A stretch of DNA of 64,000 bases, from positions 25,575,911-25,639,910 of the forward strand of contig CM037843.1 of NCBI GenBank assembly GCA_021234535.1, in the 5' to 3' direction. The notes beneath the pieces are model-generated. The model did no database searches, was not told where the DNA came from, and worked only from the letters and a program-made list of their open reading frames with translations. The position numbers and the translations under genes are program-made. Source of the stretch: Stichopus chloronotus. Its lineage: Eukaryota; Echinodermata; Holothuroidea; Aspidochirotida; Stichopodidae. Positions 11,704-24,007 of the stretch are shown here, piece after piece; the stretch's first letter is position 1; each line of letters opens with the position of its first letter.

Positions 11704-14251
11704 CTGTGTAAAGAGTTTGATGAGAATAGAACTCATAAAATAAAAGCAGCAACTATTGTGACCGTCTTCAGTAAATAAAAAAAAAATAAAGATGAAGGGT
11801 TGATAGAAACTCCATAAACAGTGACACTGGAGGATTAGAAGCGGATGTAGAAATCCAACCATCAGGATAATAATTCGATTCGAACATACAAAACCAAAGT
11901 GAAGATACAAGTAAAATCTTAACTTTTGGGCACTGAATATCAACTACAATGAAACATCACAACTGACTGGTACAATGTATAATTCATCCCGCCATTTTCA
12001 CAGGTAAAACTGCTATGCCACAGAATGAATGATCAATGTACCCACGTGATTGTAAAGTATTGAAAATATAGGCAAAGTATTATAAGGAAAGCCAAGTGGT
12101 GCAAGAAAAAAATTGTTGCATGTATACCTTACCACAGAGGTGGACAACTGTTTTTAATCAAAAGGGGACATTGCCATCTCTAAAACTCTGGGCGAACCGC
12201 ACAGGCTGCAAGTCCTGCCCATATATATTTCTATTTATACCATATTCCTCAGGATAGAAGCAAATATTTAGCCATGTATTAGTTGTAACAAGCTTTTGTA
12301 TAGATGATATCTTTTGTAACTTTTCTCCTTTCGTTGATTTTTCTTGTCGTCTGAAATGTTTATTGTCGTTCAAATTGGGCTTTCAATTGGGCCGCATGGT
12401 CTATCTCCCTCGGCAGCACAATTGGCCATCCTTTCTTACATATACAACGAGTAGAATTATGAAACAATGACAACCAATGACACATTTGAACAATTACACA
12501 GTTAAAGGCAGGTTGATAAAACACATTGATGACCCATAGGAGAAGAGTGAGCGATACCAATGTTATCTGCAACCTCTGCCAAAATAGGAGGATGAATTTC
12601 AGTATAGCTCAAACTTTATTGTCATTCACCGAGTTCATGACTTAAATGAATCAATAACCATTCACGTATTTAATTATGCACTTTTGAGAAGATATAGCAA
12701 TTCAATGGAATAGCAGGACAAAGAACTTTAAAACTAAATAATGAACTTGTAAGATGCAAGAGACGAATATGAGAAAAGTGTGGCTCCATCTTATGTGTTT
12801 GAAGGGTTATGTTTTTGTTCTTGGTTTCGTTTGTGAGTGCATGATGCACAATCATTATAATCCACCCTCCCCCCAACCCCACCTCCCCTGGCAACGACAC
12901 ACATTTACACAAACGTTAAGTCCTTTAATTATCGCACTCACGTTTTGCCGTTGACTTATATACAGATTGATCTATGACGTTGCACTATGGACCGGATATT
13001 TTGATAATGATTTTATTTCTCGATTTTCTGCTTGAATTTAAACTTGACACTTTTCCACGTACTGAGAAAGTAGTAGGCTGCATGTCATCGTGAATTACCA
13101 TTATTGTCATACAACTGACTGGGTCACATATGTGTTCAGAAGTAAAAGAACAGACGCCCCCATCTTGTCCCACCACGGATTACCCCATCCCACTTTATTG
13201 AATATCTATCATGGTATTCTACTTTCCAATATGTTTGTAATATTAATGGACGTCAATATTGAAAGGCGCATATATGCAATGTACTTATAATGGTAAGTGA
13301 TATCTTTTTGCATTACTTAGAGGAGAATGAAATTCAGGATTTTTGACAATGTTAAATGAGACACTAACATTTGGCGTGACACCATCACCACATTTCATTT
13401 AAATATGTTGTTTACTTTCCAAGACATTGCAGTTTTAATGTTCATACACTATTAATAAGGAAACTGCCACTTTGAGATTGTGATGACATCACCTGATCAC
13501 ATGTGATTGAAATGACTGAAAAACTTTTGTTTTTCTCTATTTTTCATTTTCAATTTTTTTTAACAGTTAAGTATGAATTCAAACCAGATTATTAATGATT
13601 TGATTATTGCACGATGCACCTCAGTAATTCAACCTTAAATGTCTACAAGTGTGTGCGGATGTACAGAAATTATAGGTAAGGAAAAAAAAAAACGTTAAAA
13701 TTGCTGCTATCAGTGTTTATGTGACATCATCATTCGACTTACTCAAGTTCGCTTCCACTCAACCTATTTAAAAATGGCAGCACCCTTCTCGGAATTTCAA
13801 AAGTGTGTAGCTTAAATAGGAAATACTGTCTCTGAATGAAACTTTGGGAAGATGTTTGTCAAACATTTCTGCTTCATTTTAATTGAATATAATCCCAAGG
13901 TTTTCGTCTCCGTTAATGATAAAAACCACATCTCTCCCATAAGCTAGCCATCGTATAAATTGTCGAACTGTTTGTAAGACTACAGTGGGTTTGTATTACA
14001 TAACAAAATTGTTTAAAATGCATGAGTATTTTACCATTGCAGAGAGAGTGTTTTTCAAAATGATAAAAACATAGGTAACTGACCACAGTAAGAATATTAA
14101 GAAGAAAATGAATAATTGTTTTTTATTAATTTAGAGTATCAACTTACAATGGATAAAATTGCTGCTAAATATTGATAACGACTGACAGAGAAACCTCCAA
14201 TTTAATGAAAATTGTAAAAGTTCAAGAAAACTCTGAAGAAATAAAACTTAC

Positions 14252-14332
14252 ATTTTCAGTCCCAAGGATGGATTTGAGAGAACAAAGAAGAGGCTACGTC
14301 CGATGACACTGAGCGACAGAGGAGAGGTGAGG
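14252..14332 (-). other. Inferred non-coding exon 1 of FABP copy 3
   Basis: Donor GTAAGTTT begins at 14251 on the minus strand, giving an intron 14251-11704 of 2,548 bases. The 5' end is estimated from the TATA-like box. No ATG occurs in the exon. It shares GACAGAGG and a GATGACACTGA-like block with the corresponding region of copy 4. Confidence 0.5.
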
Positions 14333-14354
14333 CAAAATCCGACAAAATTCGCTT

Positions 14355-14465
14355 TTTAAAATACATTTTCTGGCGGGGCCCCAAGATCCATTTCGTGGGC
14401 GGGGCTTTATTGTAGATGAAAAGTTCCTTGATTCGATAGAGCAGTATGTAATTGTTTACGATTGG
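14355..14465 (-). promoter_or_regulatory. Promoter of FABP copy 3: TATA-like, two GC boxes, CCAAT
   Basis: On the minus strand TATTTTAAA lies at 14363-14355. GC boxes lie at 14372-14380 (GGCGGGGCC) and 14397-14405 (GGGCGGGGC), and a CCAAT pentamer at 14465-14461. The order is the same as at copy 2, apart from the position of the CCAAT box. Confidence 0.55.
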
Positions 14466-15356
14466 TCCATGTTATCAAGAATGCGATATTTTAACGCGTC
14501 TATTATTTCATTTCATTTCAAATTAGTGCACAAAGTAATTATTGAATCACTGTATGATGATCTCGGGGGCATATCGGTAAAGTAAACAAAATGGAAACTA
14601 AAACATACACAGACACTCAGACAGACACAGTAACCTTTGAAAAATATCAGTCAGCGGCATTCAGATTATTGAATTCTACTATTGCAGCGAACGAATCATA
14701 TCTCCTTAGATGTCGCAATGACAGTGGACAAAACTCACGCTCCACCAACGAGTGTCATAGATGAAAGATAACATCTCCAGTTGCTCCTTCTCTGAATTAG
14801 CAGCTCTCAACAGGTGTTTGGGGAGGGGGCACTAAAGTTACTGATGACCATCCTGGCTCAAACATATAACTGAAAGGTTGGTCCTACATCCCGTTTTGAA
14901 AAAAAAATGCAATGGGTTTCAAGATGCAAAATGGAGTTATCATGCATACTTTTAAACTGTATATGTGTACTTAATGTTTGCATTTTCTGTGCCTATTGAA
15001 TTAAAATGGATCAATATTCAAATTTATTTCCCTATTTACCCCCTCCCCTAGCAACGACCTTTGCTTTGCACCCTTCTCCAGATCAAAATGTTTAGTTGTC
15101 CCCACCCACAATGAAAATTGTTATTGTGTGAGCGACAGAACATACTATGAAGTATATGAACTGTCCTTGAAGATATATAGAGGGACATAAGCATTAGAAT
15201 ATATACACTACTGACAGTTTTGAGGACATAGTTAAATTGCAATAAACTACAGGTAAAGATGTTGACTATTGACAGTGTGATTTTTTTTCGATCATGAAAC
15301 ACCTATACAAACATACACACAAGCTCACCCTCAAGCTCATACACAACCTTTCATAC
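14466..15356. other. Gene-free stretch upstream of FABP copy 3
   Basis: AT-rich non-coding sequence with short frames only. Nothing recognisable is seen. Confidence 0.4.
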
Positions 15357-16002
15357 TTAAAGTGATTGCGTGGGTACTTTAAAACCAGAAGGATAAGATT
15401 GTGTTGATCTTAACTTTTTTATTTGCAAATGTACACGCGACTTTGTATATGGACAGACTACGTCTTTCAATGAACTAAAATGACGGTAACTACTTTAAAA
15501 AGCAATGAGATTGTCATAAAAAACAGTAAAAAAACATAATCATATTTGAAAATTTAAGGTTCTTACTATGAGCGCCTACATAATGAATATGCACAGTACA
15601 GGTCTCATTAGTGTATCAAAAACATTGGTATCTGGAATCGTAGTATTTGGTGACAGGGAGCACTGTATTTACAAATAACCTACCAGCTGATCACATCATT
15701 GTGGCGTCAGTGATACTTGTTTTGACTAGCTGAATATTCAACACTTGTATACTTCCCATTGGCTAGTTCAAAGAAACACGCATTTGATTTGAATGAATAC
15801 TGTGAACCACTACATTATCGTACTTTGCACTTTTTGTCCCTATGTTAGAAGAATTTGAAATCACATGGCAGAATTAACCACTTGAAACTTATTTAGTTTC
15901 CAAAATTGTCTGAAAGGTGCAATTAAAAGCCTTAAAAAAAACTTTTGAACAAGTTAAATTGCAACGTTTTTTACTTTTCGCCTACGCACGCAATCACTTT
16001 AA
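15357..16002. mobile_element. 646 bp TTAA-flanked inverted-repeat element (MITE-like)
   Basis: The stretch begins TTAA then AGTGATTGCGTGGGTA and ends with the near-perfect inverted copy, TACGCACGCAATCACT then TTAA. A TTAA duplication with short terminal inverted repeats is the signature of piggyBac-type insertion. No transposase frame is inside, so it would be non-autonomous. The terminal repeats differ from those of the 376 bp family. Confidence 0.65.
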
Positions 16003-16172
16003 GTAAACTAACTGTGTTCATCAAAAGTTACTATTTGTCAAATTTTGCTTTAAGTACAACGCTTTATTAAAAGTTATATGCGAATGGAGTGCATTGGTGG
16101 TTTACTAATTACAAAGCTTTAATTCCACTGAAGTGATTGTATACCTTACTTTGGAATTGCGAACGGGAGTAA

Positions 16173-16188
16173 GGGGGGGGGGGGGGGG
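16173..16188. repeat. Poly-G run, 16 bases
   Basis: Sixteen consecutive G on the plus strand between two TTAA-flanked elements. Confidence 0.95.
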
Positions 16189-17443
16189 AGGTCGCATTGT
16201 AGGTATCAAACGAACTACCATATTTTGTTACTTGAATAAGTACTTATTTCTTAAAGAAATTCGACACGTAATATAATACGAATTAGCTACTACGCCTATT
16301 ATCTTCTCGAATTTATACCTGCATGTATGTAGATATTGGTCGAACGCAGCAGTAACATCCATTACTAATTCTATTTTGGAACGTAAATTAGGTTAACATG
16401 ATATAAATATCATTACAGTTCGTCTACTATAGTGAACGTTAACCACCAGATCATGAACTCATGTATTTCAACGATATTTTGTTATTAAAATGGTCAAGTG
16501 GCGCATTATTTAGATCAAACTCACATTTAGTTTAATTAAGGCCCCATCGCTTTTACCCTCAGCAGACGTACACATTCCCAACTTAGTATACAGATGTATA
16601 GCCATCACCGGAACACTATAGCTAATCATTAAGATCAACGACAAATTACTATGTGAGTATAGTTTTAGACAGAAATAATAACTTTCTTCCAAGATGAAGA
16701 GCCAACAATATATTTGAGATTCTTTCCAGGTGTACGTGGGAGAGTCTCATTCATGTTTAGGCAAAACAGACAACACGAATTTTATTTGCTTGGATTCATG
16801 GGACTTAAACAACACACGAGACTGAAAATAAATGAGTTATGAGTATTTCCCACTAACTATGAAGAAATGAGTGAAAACTTTTCATCAAGAATGATTTATT
16901 TGAAACATACAAGACACAACATAGCACTGGCGGGTATATGCGGTAATTATTTGTTTCTCTGTTTGTTTTGTGTCTTCTCAGTACTTAATTTTTCAGCATA
17001 ACATTTTTGTCATTACTAGAGCAATGGATAAACACTCTTAACAGGAAATACGAGAGGCAGAGAGAATTGTTGGCTCCTTGGGGTTAGCATAGTGGTGTGC
17101 AACCTATAGGCCCGCAGTCCAAATGCTGATCACGGCCTCCGGTGTTGGCCGTGTAACAACTTTCAATTAGACGAATTTGCAGAATCCGCCTTGTCAACGT
17201 GATATTGAGGTTTGGTTTTGAATATTAATTATAAAAACAAAGAAACGATTACCCTTCTCCCTTCCCTCCTATGAAAAGAGTGAATCCTCTATAAAATATG
17301 ATTACTTTTGATGTTATTGTTAGTATTTACCGGTCTAAATAGCCTTTTACTTAATTGGTTCATTACCAACGCATTATCGAGAATTGTATAGTTGTCAAGT
17401 ATCATTCATTAGTTGTGTTTTGTCAGGTACGTTGGGGACAGTT

Positions 17444-17819
17444 TTAAAGAGGCTCATTGAGTTGTTTTGTGAAATTCACTCAATTTTTCTAAACCGGTCA
17501 AGTTTCCTTCACATACTAATGACAAACAGTCAAACTAAAAGGATCCCAAAGTTTTACATACGTTGGAACATTAATGAGTGAGTAACCAACGATTAAATTT
17601 AGTTTTTGAAACTTTGTGACCAGACATTTTCACATTAGTACATTCACATGCACACAGTCAGAGCAAGTAACGGTCAAAAATTCGAAAAAATTGACAGTTT
17701 TCATATAACTATTGGATGTGAAACTTGATTAATTATGCTAATTGTGAGTATTGTCGTGTGTTTGTATACTTCAAAATCACCGCAATCTTTACTGATATCA
17801 ACTCAATGAGCCCCTTTAA
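17444..17819 (+). mobile_element. 376 bp TTAA-flanked MITE-like element, copy A
   Basis: TTAA, AGAGGCTCATTGAGTTG, an interior with no transposase, then CAACTCAATGAGCCCCT, TTAA. The ends are inverted repeats differing at one base. Two other copies in this window (B inverted, C in the same orientation) are nearly identical across their whole length, indicating recent movement or gene conversion. The TTAA target suggests mobilisation by a piggyBac-type enzyme. Confidence 0.8.
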
Positions 17820-18458
17820 CAACGATGGCTTTTGCATCATCCGACAAAAATAACTAAGTGAGCAAAAAGATCGGGTGTCTCTAGAAAAACGGACTGAAAA
17901 ATATTTCATCATCTAGATGGCTACGTCAGGACTTACACAAGGAAAAGGGGGGGGGGGGTGGTGAAGGTGAGATGTCACCTCATATTCTTCTTCATATTTA
18001 ATTGCGGCCTTCAAGCGTTAAAGCAACATAGTTTGGCCACCATCTTCATTAAGGTTGGGAATGGTTTGAGAGAAAAATGAAATGAAATTTTCCTTTATGG
18101 TTTGTTTCTTATTGAGAGAAACAAGGATATTTCATTAATAGCCTAAATGCCCCCCCCCCCCCTCGGGATATGAGTTGCAAGAGTGTAGGAGAGAAATGTC
18201 CCCCCCCCTTCACTCCGGTTCATGCATGACTTGCACTGTGTATATGTTTTCTCAAATCGACGAAACGGGGGGGGGGTCCTCGAACCTGGGGACGGGGGAG
18301 GAAAATTCAACGAGATTTGAAAATTGTGAGAGGGAAAATAAATGTTCCTTGATATGTCAACCCTCACACCATTCATGACGTCATCATCCCGATGAGTCTA
18401 CTTTTGGATCTTTTCAATTACGATTCAGGTAATCCTGTCTCGAGGAGTTGCGTAATTC

Positions 18459-18490
<32 letters not shown>

Positions 18491-18797
18491 GGCTGTCTTT
18501 TTCTGTGACAGTCTCTTACAGATTATCTTATCTCGTCGTCATTCATTTCGAATAAAAGATTTAAAAAGTATGGTATCAAACAAACACTATCAAAAGCAAG
18601 TTTCGATGTTGTGTCATTTGTTCTATTTACATTTAAGAATCAAATATTTTAGTACAATTAAAGTTATAGTGTTGGTATTGTAGCCGTTGCAATAATCGTA
18701 GACCTAGCCTTTCCGGAGGATTCAATTCATGTGCAGGATCATTCATTCTTCAAATTTTCAGTGAATTGTGCAAAATATATCATCTTAACATTTCAGT
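17820..18797. other. Poly-G/poly-C-rich stretch 3' of FABP copy 4
   Basis: Contains G12 (17947-17958), C13 (18150-18162), C9 (18200-18208) and a run of G near 18267, within about 330 bases, plus a (TC)n microsatellite at 18463-18490. The overlapping frames here are low-complexity by-products. The right end should include the 3' UTR of copy 4. Confidence 0.6.
18463..18490. repeat. (TC)n dinucleotide microsatellite
   Basis: Fourteen uninterrupted TC units. Confidence 0.95.
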
Positions 18798-19178
18798 CTA
18801 TTTAGAAAGGAACACCTTTCCGGTCTTTCCCCCGAATTCAATGGTGTAGACCAAGTTGTCTCCCTCTATCGACCTCTTCAACATGACTCCAGATTTGCCT
18901 TTGAACATCAAAGCGTCACCCTCCCAGGAAGTCGTTCCACTGTAGGCCTTTCCAAAGAGTTCCCCTTCTGATGGTCCACCGACAGTCATGGAGTGAGCTC
19001 CCGCCTTCCCGAGTCCACCTGTAGCAGTGAATGTAAAGTTATCGCCATCTTGTTTGATCTCGACAGAAGCACCCTGGAGTTTGGAGGGGTCCCTCTTATC
19101 GGCGGCCACACCAAATGCGTCCATGACATCGTTAAGTCCCTCAAATCTGGAAACAGTCCATTTGCCGTTGAAAGCCAT
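18798..19178 (-). CDS. Fatty-acid-binding-protein-like (iLBP family), copy 4
   Basis: A 126-residue FABP-type protein, MAFNGKW to GKVFLSK, with about ten differences from copy 1. Notable changes are DALMFKGKSGVML in place of DVLVFKGKSGVVL (barrel strands, about residues 89-101) and EGDN for EGGN in the turn near residue 106. The coding region is intronless and the start lies in the context ACCATGG. The acceptor upstream (CCACCGCACAG, ending at 19193) has a weaker pyrimidine tract than in the other copies. Likely a cytosolic lipid carrier; the ligand is unknown. Confidence 0.9.
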   Translation of the reverse strand: MAFNGKWTVSRFEGLNDVMDAFGVAADKRDPSKLQGASVEIKQDGDNFTFTATGGLGKAGAHSMTVGGPSEGELFGKAYSGTTSWEGDALMFKGKSGVMLKRSIEGDNLVYTIEFGGKTGKVFLSK

Positions 19179-19192
19179 GGTTAAGGAAGAGG
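19179..19192 (-). other. 5' UTR part of exon 2, FABP copy 4
   Basis: The minus-strand leader CCTCTTCCTTAACC follows a CACAG acceptor and is clearly related to the leaders of copies 1 and 3. Confidence 0.6.
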
Positions 19193-19779
19193 CTGTGCGG
19201 TGGTAAACAAAATGAGATCAGTGGCAAACATACACTTCAATAAATTACAAGCGAAACACGACATAGATTGTAGTCAAAGTTAAACACTTGTATACACCCA
19301 AAGTACTATGGAAACAGAATTTGATGGACTGTGTAAAGACATAACTTGAAAACACTACAGAAAGCGTCATTAATTTACTGAAAGATAAAATTTGATAAAA
19401 TTTGATATCTATTTATTTATTCCTTTAAGAGACTTGCCGCTGAAAAACTTTAAAATTTAGTAGAAATTAAGAAAATCTGTCATCATCAATGAAAACATTA
19501 ATTGATCGCATGTTCTTTTTGTAAGCTATGTATTTTGAAAGAATAACTATTCCACAGTGGTACATTGCAATGAGGAAATCATTGTCATTTCACACAAACA
19601 CAACTACTTAGAATGTGGTTTTTATTTTCTTTCATAAATCTTGCTTGTCTTAAAATCCCCACCTCAATTGTAGGTCAATCTGCCAATAATTTTGACAGGT
19701 GTCAAGTTTTAAGCTTAAATTGTCACTTTCATTTCAGAGAAAAACAAAGACTTCTTTGGCAGTCATGCCGGTGTTACAT

Positions 19780-20125
19780 GACATAGCGTAACCTTGAAAC
19801 ACTGGCTAATAGCGTGGCTAATAGCCTGGGGAGGGGCCAAGGCATCCAGCAGCGAGTTGGGGACGTAAGGGTGACAGTGCGTCTATGGAGCCTTTGAATG
19901 GGATTCCTTTCCTTCTTGGGTACCTCTGTCCAAAACATTTTACCTACGCTCCATGTCAATCTTGGTGACGCTTCGAGCCAAATTAGGGGCGCTCCGCATC
20001 GATAGTCTATTATCAGTTCTAGCATGTACACAATGATGGGCCCCACTTGAACCCTCCTGGTAAGGTGCACCCATGCCGCCAGTGTTAGACACCTTATCAA
20101 GAGATGACACAAGTTTAAACAGCAA
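19780..20125 (-). other. GC-richer island with exon-like frame inside the intron of FABP copy 4
   Basis: This block is visibly richer in G+C than its AT-rich surroundings. Two overlapping minus-strand frames are open (61 and 134 codons). The shorter, at 19940-20125, reads as plausible protein (for example GGMGAPYQEGSSG) and ends at ERR, just where AG is followed by GTAAAA, a usable donor. I recognise no family. It may be a transposon remnant or an exon of another gene nested in the intron. Confidence 0.25.
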
Positions 20126-21416
20126 TATCTTGATTTATGAACAAGATATTTATGGGGTGAGCAGTACATACAGTGCAAAAAATTAACTTTTCCTCGAGAA
20201 AACCCTACATTTTTTTTTATTAAGCATCAAACCTATGGTATTTAATCCCTCCTCCTCTAACTACCTGAATTTCAAATGTATTGCAATTTTCGTATTCATA
20301 TACATGCACAAATGAAGATGAAATATTTGTCCCTTGCAGCCACACAAATAGATCAAACTTAAAAATATAAATCCATCAATGGACAAAGATAAAGTCGTAA
20401 TTAGCTTTTAGGTGCCTCTGATGCACTCTTCTTTTATCAAGTTCACATCTTGTGTTAGCGAAGAAAAAACAACGAAAAATGAACGAACGAAAAACAAAAT
20501 ATCTCGGCAATATGACAGTTTTCATAAAAGTGAAATTTCAAATCTGAAATTTGACGATTTGATAAACTTGTATAAACAGCAAAATTCTGAAAACTGCCAT
20601 TTTGTCTGCTTTGACCAACTCGTCAAAATGGCAAGCATATATTGTACTAATTTTAGCAATGGAATATATAGGCTATGCAGTTTTTATTCATCTACGTAAA
20701 GCTCTGCGAAGAAGAAGGACACAGTGGCCACATTAAAAGTCATCATGGCACTATTTTCGTTATGACAAGTACGGTGAGATTTAGGGTTCAGTGCAGGCTA
20801 TCAAATCTGTAACTGAAGAATGAAGGACTAATGTTTTCGTGGGCCACATGCATCAAGTTCAATAATGTCATTAAAGGTCGTTACGTAACATTGAACGTTT
20901 CGAATGTTGACTCGCATGCGGAACTATTTACCAAATATGAGCAATTATAGTAAAATAAGAATATCTCGAGTATAGTCGTGTGATGGTATGCAGTCATATA
21001 TGTAGAAATTGAGACATTTAACTCTATACCGGTACTCTTTGTAAATTGCAAAAAGTTTTCTTTCTATCCCAAAAATGTGTGTATGAGTTTATTTCAGCAT
21101 AGAAAAGCGCCATATGTGTAGCAAATGTCCTTATTAAGATAACCAGAGACAATAAAGCGAGTCAGTTTTTTTTATTGGTTAATGAAATATACGAAGCTGA
21201 TAAAGCATACTGGTTACAGCTGATAACAGCTTAATAAAATCCTATTGATGTACATTACACTAACCACTTCCTAAGTTCATTAATGCGATTATACCCTGAA
21301 TATCCATGCATGTAAATTCAAAAGTTTGCCGAAACTAATTACGTTTTGTTGGAACCTAGACTTGCATTAAGATAATGCACAAATGCAAAAGACAATATCG
21401 AATTAAGAATGCTTAC

Positions 21417-21517
21417 GTATTGTTTCTCACCAAAATTTTCAGATTGAGGCAAACTCGAGGAAGTGAAAGACCTTTGATGGCACTGACGTCTTGTCCTATC
21501 AGATGGGCGAGGAGACA
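21417..21517 (-). other. Inferred non-coding exon 1 of FABP copy 4
   Basis: Donor GTAAGC begins at 21416 on the minus strand; an alternative, GTGAGA, begins at 21430. Either gives an intron of about 2.2 kb to the acceptor at 19193. The 5' end is estimated from the TATA-like box. No ATG is present. Shared blocks with exon 1 of copy 3 (GACAGAGG, GATGGCACTGA) support homology. Confidence 0.45.
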
Positions 21518-21543
21518 GAGGTCCACATTTATTAAGCTGTCTC

Positions 21544-21603
21544 TATTTAAAGGATTTTGTGGATCTTATTTCTTAACAATAACTGTGTAACTGTGGGAGG
21601 GGC
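21544..21603 (-). promoter_or_regulatory. Promoter of FABP copy 4: TATA-like box and GC-box remnant
   Basis: On the minus strand TTTAAATA is at 21551-21544, identical to the core at copy 1. GGGAGGGGC at 21595-21603 on the plus strand is one base from the GC box of copies 2 and 3. I see no obvious CCAAT box. Confidence 0.4.
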
Positions 21604-21609
21604 TTCGTA

Positions 21610-23630
21610 TTTGGGACATACGTTTATAGAAATGTTTACCAGGCTGTAAGGGCACATACATCACAACGGTTTTTCTTTTCTTTCTCATCTTCTCTTTTAT
21701 GATGCTTTTGTTTATTCAAGAAAATTCCCTCCTTGATATGATACCATTCATTGCTAGACACTCATGAAGTGGTTGATTACTTCACACTGCATTATCGACG
21801 ATTGTGTCAAGAGTCTACACGGATTAAGATTTTGTTGTGTCTATACCGTGGGCAACGAAGCGACGCTATTTTGACCAAAAAGTATTTTGCCTCAGTAACC
21901 TGTGCCAGGTCAACAACATAAAGCCGGTTGTGAGCATTTGGTCTTTTAATAATTTAAGGCTCCTTCCTTCAAGACAGATTTTTTGTTTCTTTTTCTGAAA
22001 GGCATTGAATTACGACATTGCATCAATGACGTAAAAACATTGAAGAAAAGATGTGATTTTTCGCCAGGACTGAAAAGGAGGAAAAGGAGAAAGAAAACAA
22101 AAAAATAATTATCAATAGTTATTATGAAAACCTCTTTTTACATAGTGTACACATAGTGGACATAGGTAAAGACAACTTATCATATGTTCAACTCGCACAC
22201 CTACTTGAACGAGATGCCTAAAGAAAAGGCTACTGTACTGCAGGCGAGCGTATGCAGGAAAGAAAATATAGGAAACAGCAAAGTTAGGGTATGCAGGATA
22301 GGAGAAATGCACAACTTTCTTTTTCCCTATGTTGATGTTCTCTGTAAGTTAAAAAAACCCAGTAGCCCTATAAACACGGTTACTCACCTCACAAGTTGCT
22401 TCCCCCAAAGAAAATGACTGCTCTTTGCTTATAGTTTATCAAGAAATAATTAAAAATTGTAATCAGTTTGAGGTCTCTGAAGATTTGATCTTGCATTTCG
22501 TTTGTTTTGCCATTATCTCCACTGATAAATCTTTCACATGCATAATTAAAAAAAGATAAAGTATAGGCTAAATGTAATAGCTTTCAATTTGATAATTGAA
22601 TACTTATGTATACGTAATCGTGTACAGTATATCAGTACATCAGTATATCAATTTCCTAATTGTCATTTCAAGCATGATCATTTTTAGAAGATTATCAATA
22701 ACTTTTTATGCAAATTACGATTGTGTGTCAGACATTGCCACGTTATATAAATTACTTCATTATGCTACTGAGAGAACGTAATAAATTAACACCGTGGATT
22801 CCTGTTTTATGAATGTAAATAAAGTGATAATTTTATTACAGCTTTTCGACGGTAAAAATGTGTCTATTTGCTTTAATTTCTATAACGTATGCAGCTCTCT
22901 CTCTAAATTCAGTTATTCTGCGTAGGAGATTTCTTGGTATTTTGTAGTCTATAGCTGTTATAGTGCTATCTGTTTTAGTGTTTAACATATTTACATTCAA
23001 GGGTCTTGATAACGAGAGTCAATAAGATTAGACCAGAGTTATAACAACAGTAGCACAGTAACCTTTCAGTTTGACGTCCGTGTTTGTTTTGCCCAATGTA
23101 CGGTGTATGAAATCCATTAAATGTACTCTAATTCTTATACTCTAATGTTGCTTAAACTCCTTCGTGGCAACATCCGTGGACATACTTTTTTGGCTTAACT
23201 ATTAAATAAAGCTAAAATTGAACCTTCCGTAATCGTCTGATAAAATTTGCGCAAGTCATTGTATAACACAAAACGACACGTGGTATAACACCCAACACAC
23301 GTCACACTTCAGCCAACACACGTCTCCTATACTGACTTCATTGCTGAATATGTCATACTACAATGTTGGATCTAATCACCCAGTAAGTGAGTAAAGACGA
23401 TTTCATACAGACATTAAAATAATTCATCCATCGCTGTTTTCTTTATTTTTTTAAGACCAGCTTATCACACTGAGTTAAATGAACGCCGCGTAATACAGGT
23501 GACTATGGAAAGATTTATACGTCGCACAACCTTTACTCTTTGGCATTTTTTTTCCACAATGAATTGGACACCCTATCTGCTAAACTTTGTGTGTTGGGAC
23601 TTTCACGTACATGAATAGGATGCATCGACT
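21610..23630. other. Gene-free stretch upstream of FABP copy 4
   Basis: AT-rich sequence with short frames only. Nothing recognisable is seen. Confidence 0.4.
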
Positions 23631-24007
23631 TTAAAGGGGCTCATTGAGTTGATATCAGTAAAGATTGCGGTGATTTTGAAGTATACAAACACACGACAAT
23701 ACTCACAATTAGCATTAATTAATCAAGTTTCACATCCAATAGTTATATGAAAACTGTCAATTTTTTCGAATTTTTGACCGTTACTTGCTCTGATTGTGTG
23801 CATGTGAATGTACTAATGTGAAAATGTCTGGTCACAAAGTTTCAAAAACCAAATTTAATCGTTGGTTACTCACTCATTAATGTTCCAACGTATGTAAAAC
23901 TTTGGGATCCTTTTAGTTTGACTGTTTGTCATAAGTATGTGAAGGAAACTTGACCGGTTTAGAAAAATTGAGTGAATTTCACAAAACAACTCAATGAGCC
24001 TCTTTAA
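23631..24007 (-). mobile_element. 376 bp TTAA-flanked MITE-like element, copy B (inverted)
   Basis: Runs from TTAAAGGGGCTCATTGAG to CTCAATGAGCCTCTTTAA and is the reverse complement of copies A and C over its full length, including the interior ACCGGTCAAGTTTCCTTC stretch. The TTAA flanks are kept on both sides. No transposase. Confidence 0.8.

Noticed and set aside
11690..11752. 21-codon N-terminal extension of FABP copy 3
   Set aside because: Same reason: it spans the acceptor conserved with copy 1.
17083..17125. tRNA-like A box (TTAGCATAGTGG) and weak B box, possible tRNA-derived SINE
   Set aside because: The B box matches only partly, the spacing is short and no clover-leaf can be drawn.
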